A stretch of DNA of 64,000 bases from Paenibacillus pabuli (GTDB taxonomy: Bacteria; Bacillota; Bacilli; Paenibacillales; Paenibacillaceae), in contig NZ_JBDOIO010000004.1 of the NCBI RefSeq assembly GCF_039831995.1, positions 682,001 to 746,000 of the forward strand. Reading direction: 5' to 3'. A program made the position numbers and the translations under genes. Positions within the stretch are counted from its first letter, which is position 1; the number at the start of each line of letters is the position of its first letter. The notes below the pieces were generated by a model. It saw nothing but the letters and a program-made list of their open reading frames with translations. It had not been told where the DNA came from and made no database searches. Below, one piece after another: positions 35,473 to 44,020 of this stretch.

Positions 35473-36798
35473 TCACCAAACCGAGTTTAGAACATCGTCT
35501 ACTTGCTGTATTCTCGTCACAGATGGTGTTTGAATTAGATTTCCTTTGACCATGACCATGCGTACGTCGGATAGTGCTTCAATGTTCTCCAGCGGGCTCT
35601 GGTCCAGCACGATCAGATCTGCCTGTTTTCCGATATCGACCGTACCTGTAACGTCTTCAATGCCCAGGATCTTCGCGTTGGTTCGGGTCACCATATCGAT
35701 CAGCTGCTTGTTGTTAAGGCTAGTCTGTTTGATGTAGTAGTCCATCTCTCTCCACATGTCATAATGAGTCACGTACGACATGGCGGCATCGGTGCCAAGA
35801 CCGATGGTAATGCCGTTATCGATGGCTTGCTGGGCACCTTTTAACATGGATGTATACACGAGTCTGGCGTTTTCTTTCACGGTTGCGCTCACGTTCGTTA
35901 CGCTGGTATCAAGTAGCGCAGATGGATAAGCAGCTAGAAAGGTAGGGATAAGCGCAGTATAGCCGTTCAGGGCATTTGGATTGTTTTTGAACAAGCTGAT
36001 AATCTCGTCATCCATCTCCGAGCCGTGCTCAATGGTATCGACGCCGCCTTTTAATGCGACTCTCACACCCTCCGTGCTTTCCACGTGAGCTGCCACCCGC
36101 AATCCGATTTTGTGGGCTTCATCGCAGATCGCGGCAACTTCTTCCACCGTCATCTGCAAACGGCCTGCTTCGCCGACCATTTTGGCGTCCGTAACGCCGC
36201 CAGTTACGCAGATTTTGATGAGATTCACGCCGTTCTTCACATTGATGCGTACATTTTTGCGTGCTTCCCAAGGGGAGTCGCCGACCAGAGCCAGGAAAGG
36301 AGCACCATGTCCTCCCGTCACACTTAGGAAAAATCCAGAGACAAGCAAATTGGGGCCAACGAACTCACCGTTGTTAATCTCATCCCGCAATTTTACATCG
36401 GTATAGAAGAATTCACCGACACTGCGCATCGTGGTTACACCCGCGTGGAGTGCGGTCAGCGCATTACGTTTCATTCGCTTTTTCAGAACGTTCTTACCGA
36501 ATTTGGTGTTCAGGATTCGATCATATGCGAATTTGAGCATGCCTTCGCTGACCGACAGGCTGAATGGCTTACCGTCCGCAAAGAGATGAACATGAGCGTT
36601 AATTAAGCCAGGCATCACGTATTTGCCCGAGAGATCGATAACTTCATAGTGGCTCGGGATGACCAGTTCACTTGATTTTCCAATTGCCTGAATCAGCCCG
36701 TGCTCATTGACCAGGACGATCATGTTTTTCTCCAAATTACGATTAAGATCTCCGTGAATCAGATAGCAGTTCTGTAATGCATAAGCTGTTTTTATCAT
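35473..36798 (-). CDS. Amidohydrolase (prolidase/imidazolonepropionase-like)
   Basis: 441-residue metal-dependent hydrolase. HVHLF (about residue 69), the lysine block NLIKICVTGGV (about 193, likely the carboxylated lysine bridging two metals), AAHVES (about 229), DTIEHGSEMD (about 249) and GLGTDAAM (about 341) define the subtype that cleaves N-acyl or X-Pro-type dipeptides and carboxyl-blocked amino acids. Strong AAGGAGG precedes ATG. First gene of an operon with DUF554. A TGAAT-N5-ATTCA operator lies upstream. Confidence 0.88.
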   Translation of the reverse strand: MIKTAYALQNCYLIHGDLNRNLEKNMIVLVNEHGLIQAIGKSSELVIPSHYEVIDLSGKYVMPGLINAHVHLFADGKPFSLSVSEGMLKFAYDRILNTKFGKNVLKKRMKRNALTALHAGVTTMRSVGEFFYTDVKLRDEINNGEFVGPNLLVSGFFLSVTGGHGAPFLALVGDSPWEARKNVRINVKNGVNLIKICVTGGVTDAKMVGEAGRLQMTVEEVAAICDEAHKIGLRVAAHVESTEGVRVALKGGVDTIEHGSEMDDEIISLFKNNPNALNGYTALIPTFLAAYPSALLDTSVTNVSATVKENARLVYTSMLKGAQQAIDNGITIGLGTDAAMSYVTHYDMWREMDYYIKQTSLNNKQLIDMVTRTNAKILGIEDVTGTVDIGKQADLIVLDQSPLENIEALSDVRMVMVKGNLIQTPSVTRIQQVDDVLNSVW

Positions 36799-36836
36799 TA
36801 AGTGTTCCTCCTTGGAATGAGTATCAAATTTAAAAT

Positions 36837-36851
36837 TGAATTATCAATTCA
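36837..36851. promoter_or_regulatory. Palindromic operator TGAATTATCAATTCA
   Basis: Perfect TGAAT-N5-ATTCA dyad 39 bases before the amidohydrolase start, within its probable promoter region. The same core, TGAAT-N5-ATTCG, occurs before the TetR gene at 37592-37607, which suggests one regulator for both. Confidence 0.6.
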
Positions 36852-36957
36852 TTTTTGAGTCAAAAAAAAGGGGAGTTGGATTAGGCCTTTTTTTTGGCGT
36901 GCGGACCAAGTTTGTTTGGACCTGATCTGCACGCTGTGCCGGCTAGACATACAACCA

Positions 36958-37572
36958 TTATTCGCTCAGACTCTTCATGCCGTATAACCGGTATACATAT
37001 AATGCTTCAAAGATCTGCTTGCGGCTGTCCTCGCTCATGTCCCGTTTCAACAAATCCAGGTTCATGTCGATCACATTGTGTGCAAGGATATCGAGCAAGA
37101 TTAGGTTTTCTTCCATTCCGATTTCATAATGTTTGTACTGCTTTTTCAGATAGGCTTTTTTGGTTTCGATCATGGTCTCGACGAGCTCGTTCTTGGCATT
37201 GGTGTAGATCGTTCCTTTGTTCTTTTCAAAAATGATGATGATTTGGTTCCGGTATTTGCGTAATACGTCGACCTGTTCCTGTAGCAGTGCCGATTTCCTT
37301 TCGCTATCCGTTTCCGCCTCGAACAAGTTCTGGTTATCGAAGTGAATGGTATCGACCAGCACTTTTTTTAGATAATCTACCAGATCGGGCGGCACGACTG
37401 CGTAGAACAGATCCTTTTTGTTTTTGAAATACGTATAGATATTGCCTACGGAAATATTGATTTCATTCGCAATGTCGCTCATTTTGGCATCCACAAAACC
37501 TTTTTCGTAGAACACCTTGAGCGCCGCGTATTCAATTTCTTTCCTGACTTCGTCTTTCTTGGCTTGCACCAT
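36958..37572 (-). CDS. TetR/AcrR family transcriptional regulator
   Basis: 204 residues. N-terminal helix-turn-helix (about 10-55, MSDIANEINISVGNIYTYFKNKKDLFYAV) is the classic TetR motif; the C-terminal helical domain would bind an effector. The open frame extends further upstream, but AAGGAG nine bases before ATG 37572 and the family-typical start fix it. It lies directly behind the amidohydrolase-DUF554 operon in the same direction and carries an operator in its own promoter, so autoregulation plus control of that operon is likely. Confidence 0.93.
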   Translation of the reverse strand: MVQAKKDEVRKEIEYAALKVFYEKGFVDAKMSDIANEINISVGNIYTYFKNKKDLFYAVVPPDLVDYLKKVLVDTIHFDNQNLFEAETDSERKSALLQEQVDVLRKYRNQIIIIFEKNKGTIYTNAKNELVETMIETKKAYLKKQYKHYEIGMEENLILLDILAHNVIDMNLDLLKRDMSEDSRKQIFEALYVYRLYGMKSLSE

Positions 37573-37587
37573 TGAGAACGACTCCTT

Positions 37588-37612
37588 AATAATGAATGAG
37601 TGATTCGTTATT
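37588..37612. promoter_or_regulatory. TetR operator candidate
   Basis: A 25-base dyad: AATAATGAAT (37588-37597), GAGTG, ATTCGTTATT (37603-37612), with one mismatch between the arms, 16 bases before the TetR start codon. Position and symmetry fit autoregulation. Confidence 0.65.
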
Positions 37613-37689
37613 ATGTTATTCCTATTTTGTGGGTTTGTCAACAAGGACGAGAAGACCTATAAGTTTGTTTCGGCGATCGGGTTGAAAAG

Positions 37690-38031
37690 TCATATGCGCC
37701 AAGGGATCTTTGGAATTTTATATCGAAAGAAAGTTTTTTCATCTTTTTTAACATAAATCCACGGTGGTAGTACCGGGGTACCTTTTGCCTTGTACAGGAC
37801 TTGACCATCATCACTTGATGTATATTTCTCAAGACTATGACTATCTTCAAAACTCACTGTTCCTTGGTAAGATAATCTCTTGCCCTGAATTTCTACATCA
37901 GGTGCACTCGAAATAATCCTGTTTGCCGTGTTAAACCATCCGATTCTCCCCGAAGACCAAATGAATAATTCACTCAGCAATAATAAGCCCACCAAAATGA
38001 TACAGATTATAAATCCTCGCTTTTTTCTCAT
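37690..38031 (-). CDS. Membrane-anchored small protein, unknown
   Basis: 113 residues from ATG 38031 (AAAGGAG ten bases upstream). One N-terminal membrane segment (about 5-25, FIICIILVGLLLLSELFIW) after a basic MRKKRG, then an exported beta-type domain ending IPKIPWRI. No lipobox and no family recognised. It sits between the TetR gene and the divergent ROK regulator without obvious functional link. Confidence 0.65.
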   Translation of the reverse strand: MRKKRGFIICIILVGLLLLSELFIWSSGRIGWFNTANRIISSAPDVEIQGKRLSYQGTVSFEDSHSLEKYTSSDDGQVLYKAKGTPVLPPWIYVKKDEKTFFRYKIPKIPWRI

Positions 38032-38111
38032 AATCCATGATCTCCTTTGAGAACATACTATGGTGAAACATCCCAAGTATCAACAAGATTATTCCCGCTT
38101 TCAATTAAGCA

Positions 38112-38140
38112 TTGACTTTCCTTGTGTGTCCCCCTAAACT
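38112..38140 (+). promoter_or_regulatory. Possible promoter of the ROK regulator
   Basis: TTGACT (38112-38117), 17-base spacer, TAAACT (38135-38140). Downstream at 38166-38178 lies the dyad CATTC-AAT-GAATG, a possible autoregulatory site. Confidence 0.45.
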
Positions 38141-38213
38141 TCTATTATTAAAACACTTTTAAAAACATTCAATGAATGGTGTTGAATCAACGAAAGGAGG
38201 CGTAAACCTCGAA

Positions 38214-39245
38214 ATGCAGCCTACATCACACAACACCCAGCAGGTGAAGCGAATTAATGTGGAACTGGTGAAGAACACACTAAGATCAACGGGCGTTGGA
38301 ACAAAGTCTTCCATTGCGAACCTGACGAAACTCAGTGTTGCTACCTGCGGCACGATCCTGAACGAGCTGCTCCAGACGGGAGAGATTATCGATCTGGGCC
38401 CGGATGAATCAAGCGGGGGGAGACCTGCGAGCAGATATCAATTCAATGCGGACTATGCCAGCGTGCTATGCGTGCTTATTCGAACAGAGGGCGGTGTTCA
38501 CTCGATCACGTATCTTCAGGCAAATCTGAATGGCGAGATAAAGGATGAGCAGACGCTTGTTCTGGATGAGATTACCGTAACTACGGTCGAGGATCTGATA
38601 GCAGCCTTGATTGAAAAGTATAACAATGTGCAGGCGATTGGGATCGGTATCCCGGGGGTGGCGCATAACGGAATGATTGGCATTTGTGATGTGCCGGGTC
38701 TGGCAGGTCAGCCACTGGGACCGAAGCTCAAGGAGCGATTCGATGACGTCGAAGTCATCATTGATAACGACATGAATCTGACGGTGTACGGACTGTACAA
38801 CGAGCAGCATTTTGAGGAAGAGAAGAACTTTGCGGTAGTCACTTTTCCGAAAAATCATTATCCCGGGGCAGGTTTCATCATTGATGGTCACCCTTTGAAA
38901 GGGAACACGCATTTTAGCGGCGAGGTATCTTACCTGCCTTTTGGGGTGACATCCGAAGAACAGCTTCGCCTGCTGCAAACTCCGGAGGGACTGCATCAGC
39001 TTGTGATCAAAACGCTGGTATCCATCATTGTCATTATTAACCCGGCAGCGATCGTCATCACAGGGGACACGATGGACTCTGCCATGCAAAATGATCTGAT
39101 CCAAGGTTGCCTGCAAACCATACCACAGGAGCACATGCCGCAAGTCATGATTCAAAATGATACACGGCGTGAATATGTTACCGGCTTGGTTGCTGTCACG
39201 TTGGAGAGCTTAACCTACCGTATCCAGTTAATCGAGAAAAAGTGA
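38214..39245 (+). CDS. ROK family transcriptional regulator
   Basis: 343 residues. N-terminal winged helix (about 10-65: VKRINVELVKNTL, TKSSIANLTKLSVATCGTILNELLQTGEI) fused to a ROK sugar-kinase-like domain with GIGIPGVAHNG (about 147), IDNDMNLTVYG (about 193) and GEVSYLPFG (about 250). The cysteine-rich zinc motif that normally follows is absent, so the protein is a degenerate repressor rather than a kinase. AAAGGAGG lies 13 bases before ATG 38214. It precedes an MFS transporter it probably controls. Confidence 0.88.
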   Translation: MQPTSHNTQQVKRINVELVKNTLRSTGVGTKSSIANLTKLSVATCGTILNELLQTGEIIDLGPDESSGGRPASRYQFNADYASVLCVLIRTEGGVHSITYLQANLNGEIKDEQTLVLDEITVTTVEDLIAALIEKYNNVQAIGIGIPGVAHNGMIGICDVPGLAGQPLGPKLKERFDDVEVIIDNDMNLTVYGLYNEQHFEEEKNFAVVTFPKNHYPGAGFIIDGHPLKGNTHFSGEVSYLPFGVTSEEQLRLLQTPEGLHQLVIKTLVSIIVIINPAAIVITGDTMDSAMQNDLIQGCLQTIPQEHMPQVMIQNDTRREYVTGLVAVTLESLTYRIQLIEKK

Positions 39246-39357
39246 TAACGACAGAAGTAAAGCTAGTCAATTTACACGTAGGAGCAATCGAAAGATCGTA
39301 CTGCAATCGTAGTTAGTAGTGTAATATTCCTTTCTGAAATCATTGGAGGTACTCATT

Positions 39358-40602
39358 TTGGATCAGCAAGCAAGTAAGAAGAAGTTCAATAAGATGTATG
39401 CCATGCAGCTGGCGACGATCTTTATTGGTTTTATCGTGTTTGGCATATCGGAAAATATTAAAGGGCCGGCGATTCCGCGCATTCAATTTGACTTCAATCT
39501 GGACGAGAAGCAGCTCGGAACGTTGTTATCCCTGAACGCGCTGGGGTATCTGATCGCATGTTCGTTCACGGCTATCCTTGTCCGCAAATGGGGCATCAAG
39601 GCGGTTAGCATTATCTCCTTTGCCTCCATGATTCTCTCGGGTGTGTTCATTTATTTATCCCATACATATCCGCTCTTTGCTTCATCGTATTTCTTCATGT
39701 ACATCGGTAACGGCATGCTGGAGATTGCGCTCGCGATTCTGGGTGCTCGCATCTTTGTGAAAAATACAGGCATGATGATGAACCTGTCCCATTTCTTCTA
39801 TGGTCTGAGTTCAACCGTAGCTCCGCTTCTGGCAACGGGTGTCATGTCACTGACGGTGTTTGGGCATGAACTGGACTGGCGCGGTATGTATCTGGCCATG
39901 TTGTCCCTCTGCCTACTGCCTATTATTGCGGCAATGCTTAGTACGTTCCCGGGAGATGATCTTCCGCATGAAGACCGGGTTTCCTTGAAAATGCTGACAC
40001 GTGATCCAGCCATCTGGATGATGGTGCTGATTCTTTCTTTTGGCGTGGTATCCGAACTGGCCGTAGGCGGCTGGCTTGTAAACTTCCTGGAAAAGGCGTA
40101 TACCTGGGACACCGTGAAAGCTTCGGGGATGCTGTCTGCATTTTTCCTCAGCTTCTCGCTCGGGCGTCTGCTGCTCGGTCCGCTTACGGATCGGATTGGT
40201 TTTGTACTTTCATTGATTGTTTTCTCGGCTTTCTCAGCTATCTGCACGTTCGCGGCCATCGCGGGCGGTGAGGGGCTGGCGTTCCTGTTTGCCGTGTCTG
40301 GTGCAGGTATTGCGATGATCTATCCAACTGTGATGGCATTTATTGCGAAAAGGTATCCTAACGGAAGCGACACCGCCATTACGTTTGCGGTTACGCTGAT
40401 GGGGGTCGGCAGCGTCATTGGTAACTATGCGATTGGCTGGGTTATTGAAGGCGTGAAGAACGCGTATGGTGCAGCTACTCCATTGGGGCTGCTTCGCGGT
40501 CTGCAGGCGGGTTATGGGTTTATCGGTTTATGTGCTGTGATCTGTGCGGCGTCGGGCGTAGTGTTGTTTGTGTATCTGAAACGGAAGCAGGAACTGATTT
40601 AG
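39358..40602 (+). CDS. MFS transporter (FucP-like sugar permease group)
   Basis: 414 residues, 12 membrane segments. The opening GFIVFGISENIKGPAIPRIQFDFNL, with its long first loop, and GRLLLGPLTDRIGF near residue 265 fit the FHS/FucP-type MFS group. TTG 39358 is chosen because GGAGG lies just upstream, inside the longer frame from 39343. It follows the ROK regulator by 112 bases in the same direction, as in many sugar-uptake units. A terminator follows. Confidence 0.88.
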   Translation: MDQQASKKKFNKMYAMQLATIFIGFIVFGISENIKGPAIPRIQFDFNLDEKQLGTLLSLNALGYLIACSFTAILVRKWGIKAVSIISFASMILSGVFIYLSHTYPLFASSYFFMYIGNGMLEIALAILGARIFVKNTGMMMNLSHFFYGLSSTVAPLLATGVMSLTVFGHELDWRGMYLAMLSLCLLPIIAAMLSTFPGDDLPHEDRVSLKMLTRDPAIWMMVLILSFGVVSELAVGGWLVNFLEKAYTWDTVKASGMLSAFFLSFSLGRLLLGPLTDRIGFVLSLIVFSAFSAICTFAAIAGGEGLAFLFAVSGAGIAMIYPTVMAFIAKRYPNGSDTAITFAVTLMGVGSVIGNYAIGWVIEGVKNAYGAATPLGLLRGLQAGYGFIGLCAVICAASGVVLFVYLKRKQELI

Positions 40603-40641
40603 TTATCATTCAATTTAATTTTATCTTGTGAGATGGCATAG

Positions 40642-40678
40642 GAATCCTCGTTGGAGTTAAACGGGGGTTCTTTTATTT
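40642..40678 (+). terminator. Terminator after the MFS gene
   Basis: GAATCCTCGTT (40642-40652) pairs with AACGGGGGTTC (40660-40670) with two wobbles, followed by a T run. Confidence 0.75.
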
Positions 40679-40700
40679 ATTCTGATAGATTTTTAATCCT

Positions 40701-40736
40701 CTGAAAATGTTTCCCATTTATAGTATGATCATACTA
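40701..40736 (+). promoter_or_regulatory. Promoter with perfect 16-bp palindromic operator
   Basis: CTGAAA (40701-40706), 17-base spacer, TATGAT (40724-40729). The perfect palindrome TAGTATGATCATACTA (40721-40736) covers the -10 element, so a dimeric repressor would block this promoter. It drives the GNAT-fusion/amidohydrolase pair. The half-site spacing resembles GntR-type sites, but no GntR gene is adjacent. Confidence 0.6.
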
Positions 40737-40849
40737 TCGATAGCTTCTGCAAACACGTACTCTATCATCTCTGTGGCTATCGGACAAGGTCGGGTCATCA
40801 CGAACGAGTACGAAGACCACCCTATACATAAAGCAAAGGGGATAGAGAC

Positions 40850-43800
40850 ATGACAGTAACCTCGAATCTAGAACAGATCCGCATTATCGAATACGATCAC
40901 GCCTACGCTGCCGCATTGGCAGATATGTGGAACCGCAGTAATGAAAGCTGGGGAGGAGGGACGAACCAGAGAACGGAGGATACCGTGCGCCGGGAGATGG
41001 AGAGTTCGTCCAATCTGCATGTGTTTCTTGCGGTTCATGAGCATGAAGTGGTTGGCTTTTGCAGCTTTGCCCACTACCGTTTCGATGAAGGCGCGCTGTA
41101 TGTACCGTTATTGAACGTTCGCCCCGATTATCATGGCCATAAGGTCGGCCGCAATCTGATCCTGAACGCTGTTCGCAAAACCGTAGAAGCGGGATGGCCC
41201 CGCCTGGATCTGTTCACATGGGCAGGTAACACCAAGGCCGTGCCGATGTACAAGAAATGCGGTTTTTTCTGGGAGAAAAAAGAGGACAATGTACACCTGA
41301 TGAACTTCATCCCGACCGTCTTGCAGACCGAAGCCCTCGCCCCATACTTTGAGGTGTTGGATTGGTACGCAGACAGTACGCGTGAACTCGTCATTGAGCC
41401 CGATGGCCGGCGTGAGCGTGGTTTTGATTTCTTCGATTACACTTGGAAAAAGGGAGACATCTCCTTGCGCGCCGAGTTCGAGAAGTCCGGTCGCGGCTTG
41501 ACCGCGCTTGAAACGCCAGATTACGAAATCGCCACAGAGATGGACGACCATGATCTGGTGTTTGGCTCCACATACAAGGTTCGCTACCGAATCAAGAACT
41601 GCTCAGCATCTGAGCTGACGTTTGAAATCAAGGGACAGGATAACAAAAACATTCGTTTTGCTCTGGACACTGCACGAGCAGTAGCTCCGGGAGAAGTGAT
41701 CATTGTGGAAGGCGAGTTCGATCTTGATCCGGTCACAGAGGAACAGAACCTGATGAAAACCCATCCTGTTGTCGCCAGCACATGGCTGATTGGCGGCAGA
41801 AAAGCGGAGTTTCGTATAGGCGTTGCACCGAAATTTCCGGCCAAGCTGAACATGGTGCTGCCCATGAAGGAACTGTACACAGGTGTCCCGGCCGAGCTGT
41901 TTATCAACGTGGAAAACAATTATGGTGCCGAAGCCGAGTTTGCTTTTGACCTACCAGAGGATGAATTCCTGGAATGGACAGAACCTTCGATACGCTTCAC
42001 CGTGCCTGCGAAAGGCAAAGCTTCGATACCTGTATCCTTTACTTTGCGCTCGTATGGACTCTATTCGAGGAAGGTGGAGGTGACGGCCGTCCCGGCGGGT
42101 CACCAGCCAGTAGTTTTCACAAGCAAACTCTCCGTCCTGATGAAGGGGACCCAAGGCCGTTATGGCGGGGAGAACGGGGATCAGTGGGTGGCTGTCAATG
42201 GCGCATTCTCCCTTCATATGAGCAGACAAGATCATACGATGTGGATTGAATATCCGGGCTCTCACCACACGTTCTGGTGGACTTACCCGAAGCTGGGTAA
42301 GCCGTTTGCGGAGGAGTTCTCCAAGAAACAAGCCAAAGAAGTGAATATCTATCCCGAAGGGGACAGTCAGGTTCTCGAAGCTCTCTATGAATCGGAGGAA
42401 TTCCCTGGTTTGCAGGTTAAATCATTGACCAAGCTGTCGGCAAACGGAATTACGGAATTTTACTATGAAATAAGCAATACACGCCGTACTGAGCTGGAAG
42501 AGAATATGTTTCTGATGACCAACTTCGGATTCTACGGCAATCGGCTGATTCTGCCGTACCAAGGTCGGTATGTGGACATGGGCGATGTGTATTCCAGCGA
42601 TCCGGGTCATTGGGACAGCGCCCAAATCACAGAGAACTGGCTCTTCTGCAAGGAAGCGTACGGTGCATGCGGTATCTATTGGGACCCTTCCCTGAAGCTG
42701 CTTCGTCCGGAATACACATTGGGGCTGGAGCATGAGCTTGGCCAGATGCCGGCAGGGGCCGTTGTGCAGACCAAGAAGACTGTATTTGCGTTGAACACCT
42801 TCGTGAAGTGGCAGGATTTCCGTTCTTTTGCCCGTAAAGAGCGCGATCTGGTTGTACCTGTGCTGGATGACCATCTTGAACTGGTTCTAGGCGGTGGCAA
42901 TCCGTTTGAAGGAGGGAAGCTGCAGGCAGAATGGATGGAGCGAAAAATGATACCACTAGCCGGAAATCTGGAGCTGTATGCGCAGAACGGTGGTGCATCG
43001 GAGGTTAAAGCTGCAGATATGGAATTAAACCGGGAGCAGGACCTTCGCTCTGTACAGTTGGAGTTCTCCCCTGAGGAAATCGTGGCAAAGGAAAATGGTG
43101 GAAATGGCTGGAAGATTCGAGCCGTATATCGCGGAGAGGATCGGATTCAGGAACGGACCGCTCTCTGGTTTCCGAAGACGCAATCCGCCGTTGACTGTGT
43201 GATTGAAGAAGGGCAGGCAGGTCCGGTGTACACGGTAAGCAATGGAGTTCTCTCGATCGCAGCAGCACCCGGGATCGGGAGCGTCGTGCATTCCTTGAAG
43301 TATCAGGGTGAGGAATGGCTGGACAGTTCGTATCCGGAAGCTGCTCCGCGTTCCTGGTGGAATCCATGGTACGGCGGGCTTGGCGTGGGAATCCCAGGTA
43401 TGAATGGTTTTAGCCGTCAGCAAGAGCATAGAAGTACAGAATGGACGGAGCATAAGGATAATCACGGAAACGTCTGGAAAGGGATTTGCATGACAACCCG
43501 AATCGAGAAGCAGGAAGCGAATCGGGGAATCACGGTACAACAGCGTTACCTTATGCTGCCTGGCGTGCCTGTTCTCTGTTCGCTGCATTCAGTGACGAAC
43601 GAAACCGGGTTGACGCTGGCGGATTACTCGCTTACGGAAGATCATTTCTTCAAGCCGTCACCAGTCTTTGCCGAAGGCTGGCTGGAACATCCCGAGCAAG
43701 GACGGTTCTCCTTGGGAAAGGTGGATGCGGGTCTCCAATTGAAGGGACTCTTGCGAGTAGGTGCAGTTACGCGTAAAAACATGCTTCATGCCGTAGATGC

Positions 43801-44020
43801 CTATCCAAATCATAATCCGTCGGTATATGTGAACAACCAGGTACTCAGCCACAATGTTCATCAACATCTGCCGGTATCCAATGGGGAGACTGTCTGGATG
43901 AAACCAACTTATCTGGTCTTAGGGCAGATTCCTCTGAATGCGGAAGATGTCCGCAGCCTGTTGAAGCTATCCTTTGGCAACACGACTGTTGAAAAGGAGA
44001 ACACTCATGCCGATCATTGA
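40850..44020 (+). CDS. GNAT acetyltransferase fused to a ~900-residue beta-sandwich region
   Basis: 1056 residues, no signal peptide. Residues about 10-155 are a complete GNAT domain (LLNVRPDYHGHKVGRNLIL near 86, AVPMYKKCGFFW near 130). From 160 to 430 come beta-rich Ig/NEW3-like segments (VFGSTYKVRYRIKNCSA, KASIPVSFTLRSYGLY). From about 440 to 680 and again 790 to 1040, long beta-supersandwich regions rich in aromatic and acidic residues (HHTFWWTYPKLGKP, WWNPWYGGLGVGIPG) resemble galactose-mutarotase-like folds of carbohydrate enzymes; that fold call is inference. The stop overlaps the next gene's start by 14 bases. Function unknown; a carbohydrate- or glycoconjugate-modifying enzyme is the best guess. 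Confidence 0.8.
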   Translation: MTVTSNLEQIRIIEYDHAYAAALADMWNRSNESWGGGTNQRTEDTVRREMESSSNLHVFLAVHEHEVVGFCSFAHYRFDEGALYVPLLNVRPDYHGHKVGRNLILNAVRKTVEAGWPRLDLFTWAGNTKAVPMYKKCGFFWEKKEDNVHLMNFIPTVLQTEALAPYFEVLDWYADSTRELVIEPDGRRERGFDFFDYTWKKGDISLRAEFEKSGRGLTALETPDYEIATEMDDHDLVFGSTYKVRYRIKNCSASELTFEIKGQDNKNIRFALDTARAVAPGEVIIVEGEFDLDPVTEEQNLMKTHPVVASTWLIGGRKAEFRIGVAPKFPAKLNMVLPMKELYTGVPAELFINVENNYGAEAEFAFDLPEDEFLEWTEPSIRFTVPAKGKASIPVSFTLRSYGLYSRKVEVTAVPAGHQPVVFTSKLSVLMKGTQGRYGGENGDQWVAVNGAFSLHMSRQDHTMWIEYPGSHHTFWWTYPKLGKPFAEEFSKKQAKEVNIYPEGDSQVLEALYESEEFPGLQVKSLTKLSANGITEFYYEISNTRRTELEENMFLMTNFGFYGNRLILPYQGRYVDMGDVYSSDPGHWDSAQITENWLFCKEAYGACGIYWDPSLKLLRPEYTLGLEHELGQMPAGAVVQTKKTVFALNTFVKWQDFRSFARKERDLVVPVLDDHLELVLGGGNPFEGGKLQAEWMERKMIPLAGNLELYAQNGGASEVKAADMELNREQDLRSVQLEFSPEEIVAKENGGNGWKIRAVYRGEDRIQERTALWFPKTQSAVDCVIEEGQAGPVYTVSNGVLSIAAAPGIGSVVHSLKYQGEEWLDSSYPEAAPRSWWNPWYGGLGVGIPGMNGFSRQQEHRSTEWTEHKDNHGNVWKGICMTTRIEKQEANRGITVQQRYLMLPGVPVLCSLHSVTNETGLTLADYSLTEDHFFKPSPVFAEGWLEHPEQGRFSLGKVDAGLQLKGLLRVGAVTRKNMLHAVDAYPNHNPSVYVNNQVLSHNVHQHLPVSNGETVWMKPTYLVLGQIPLNAEDVRSLLKLSFGNTTVEKENTHADH

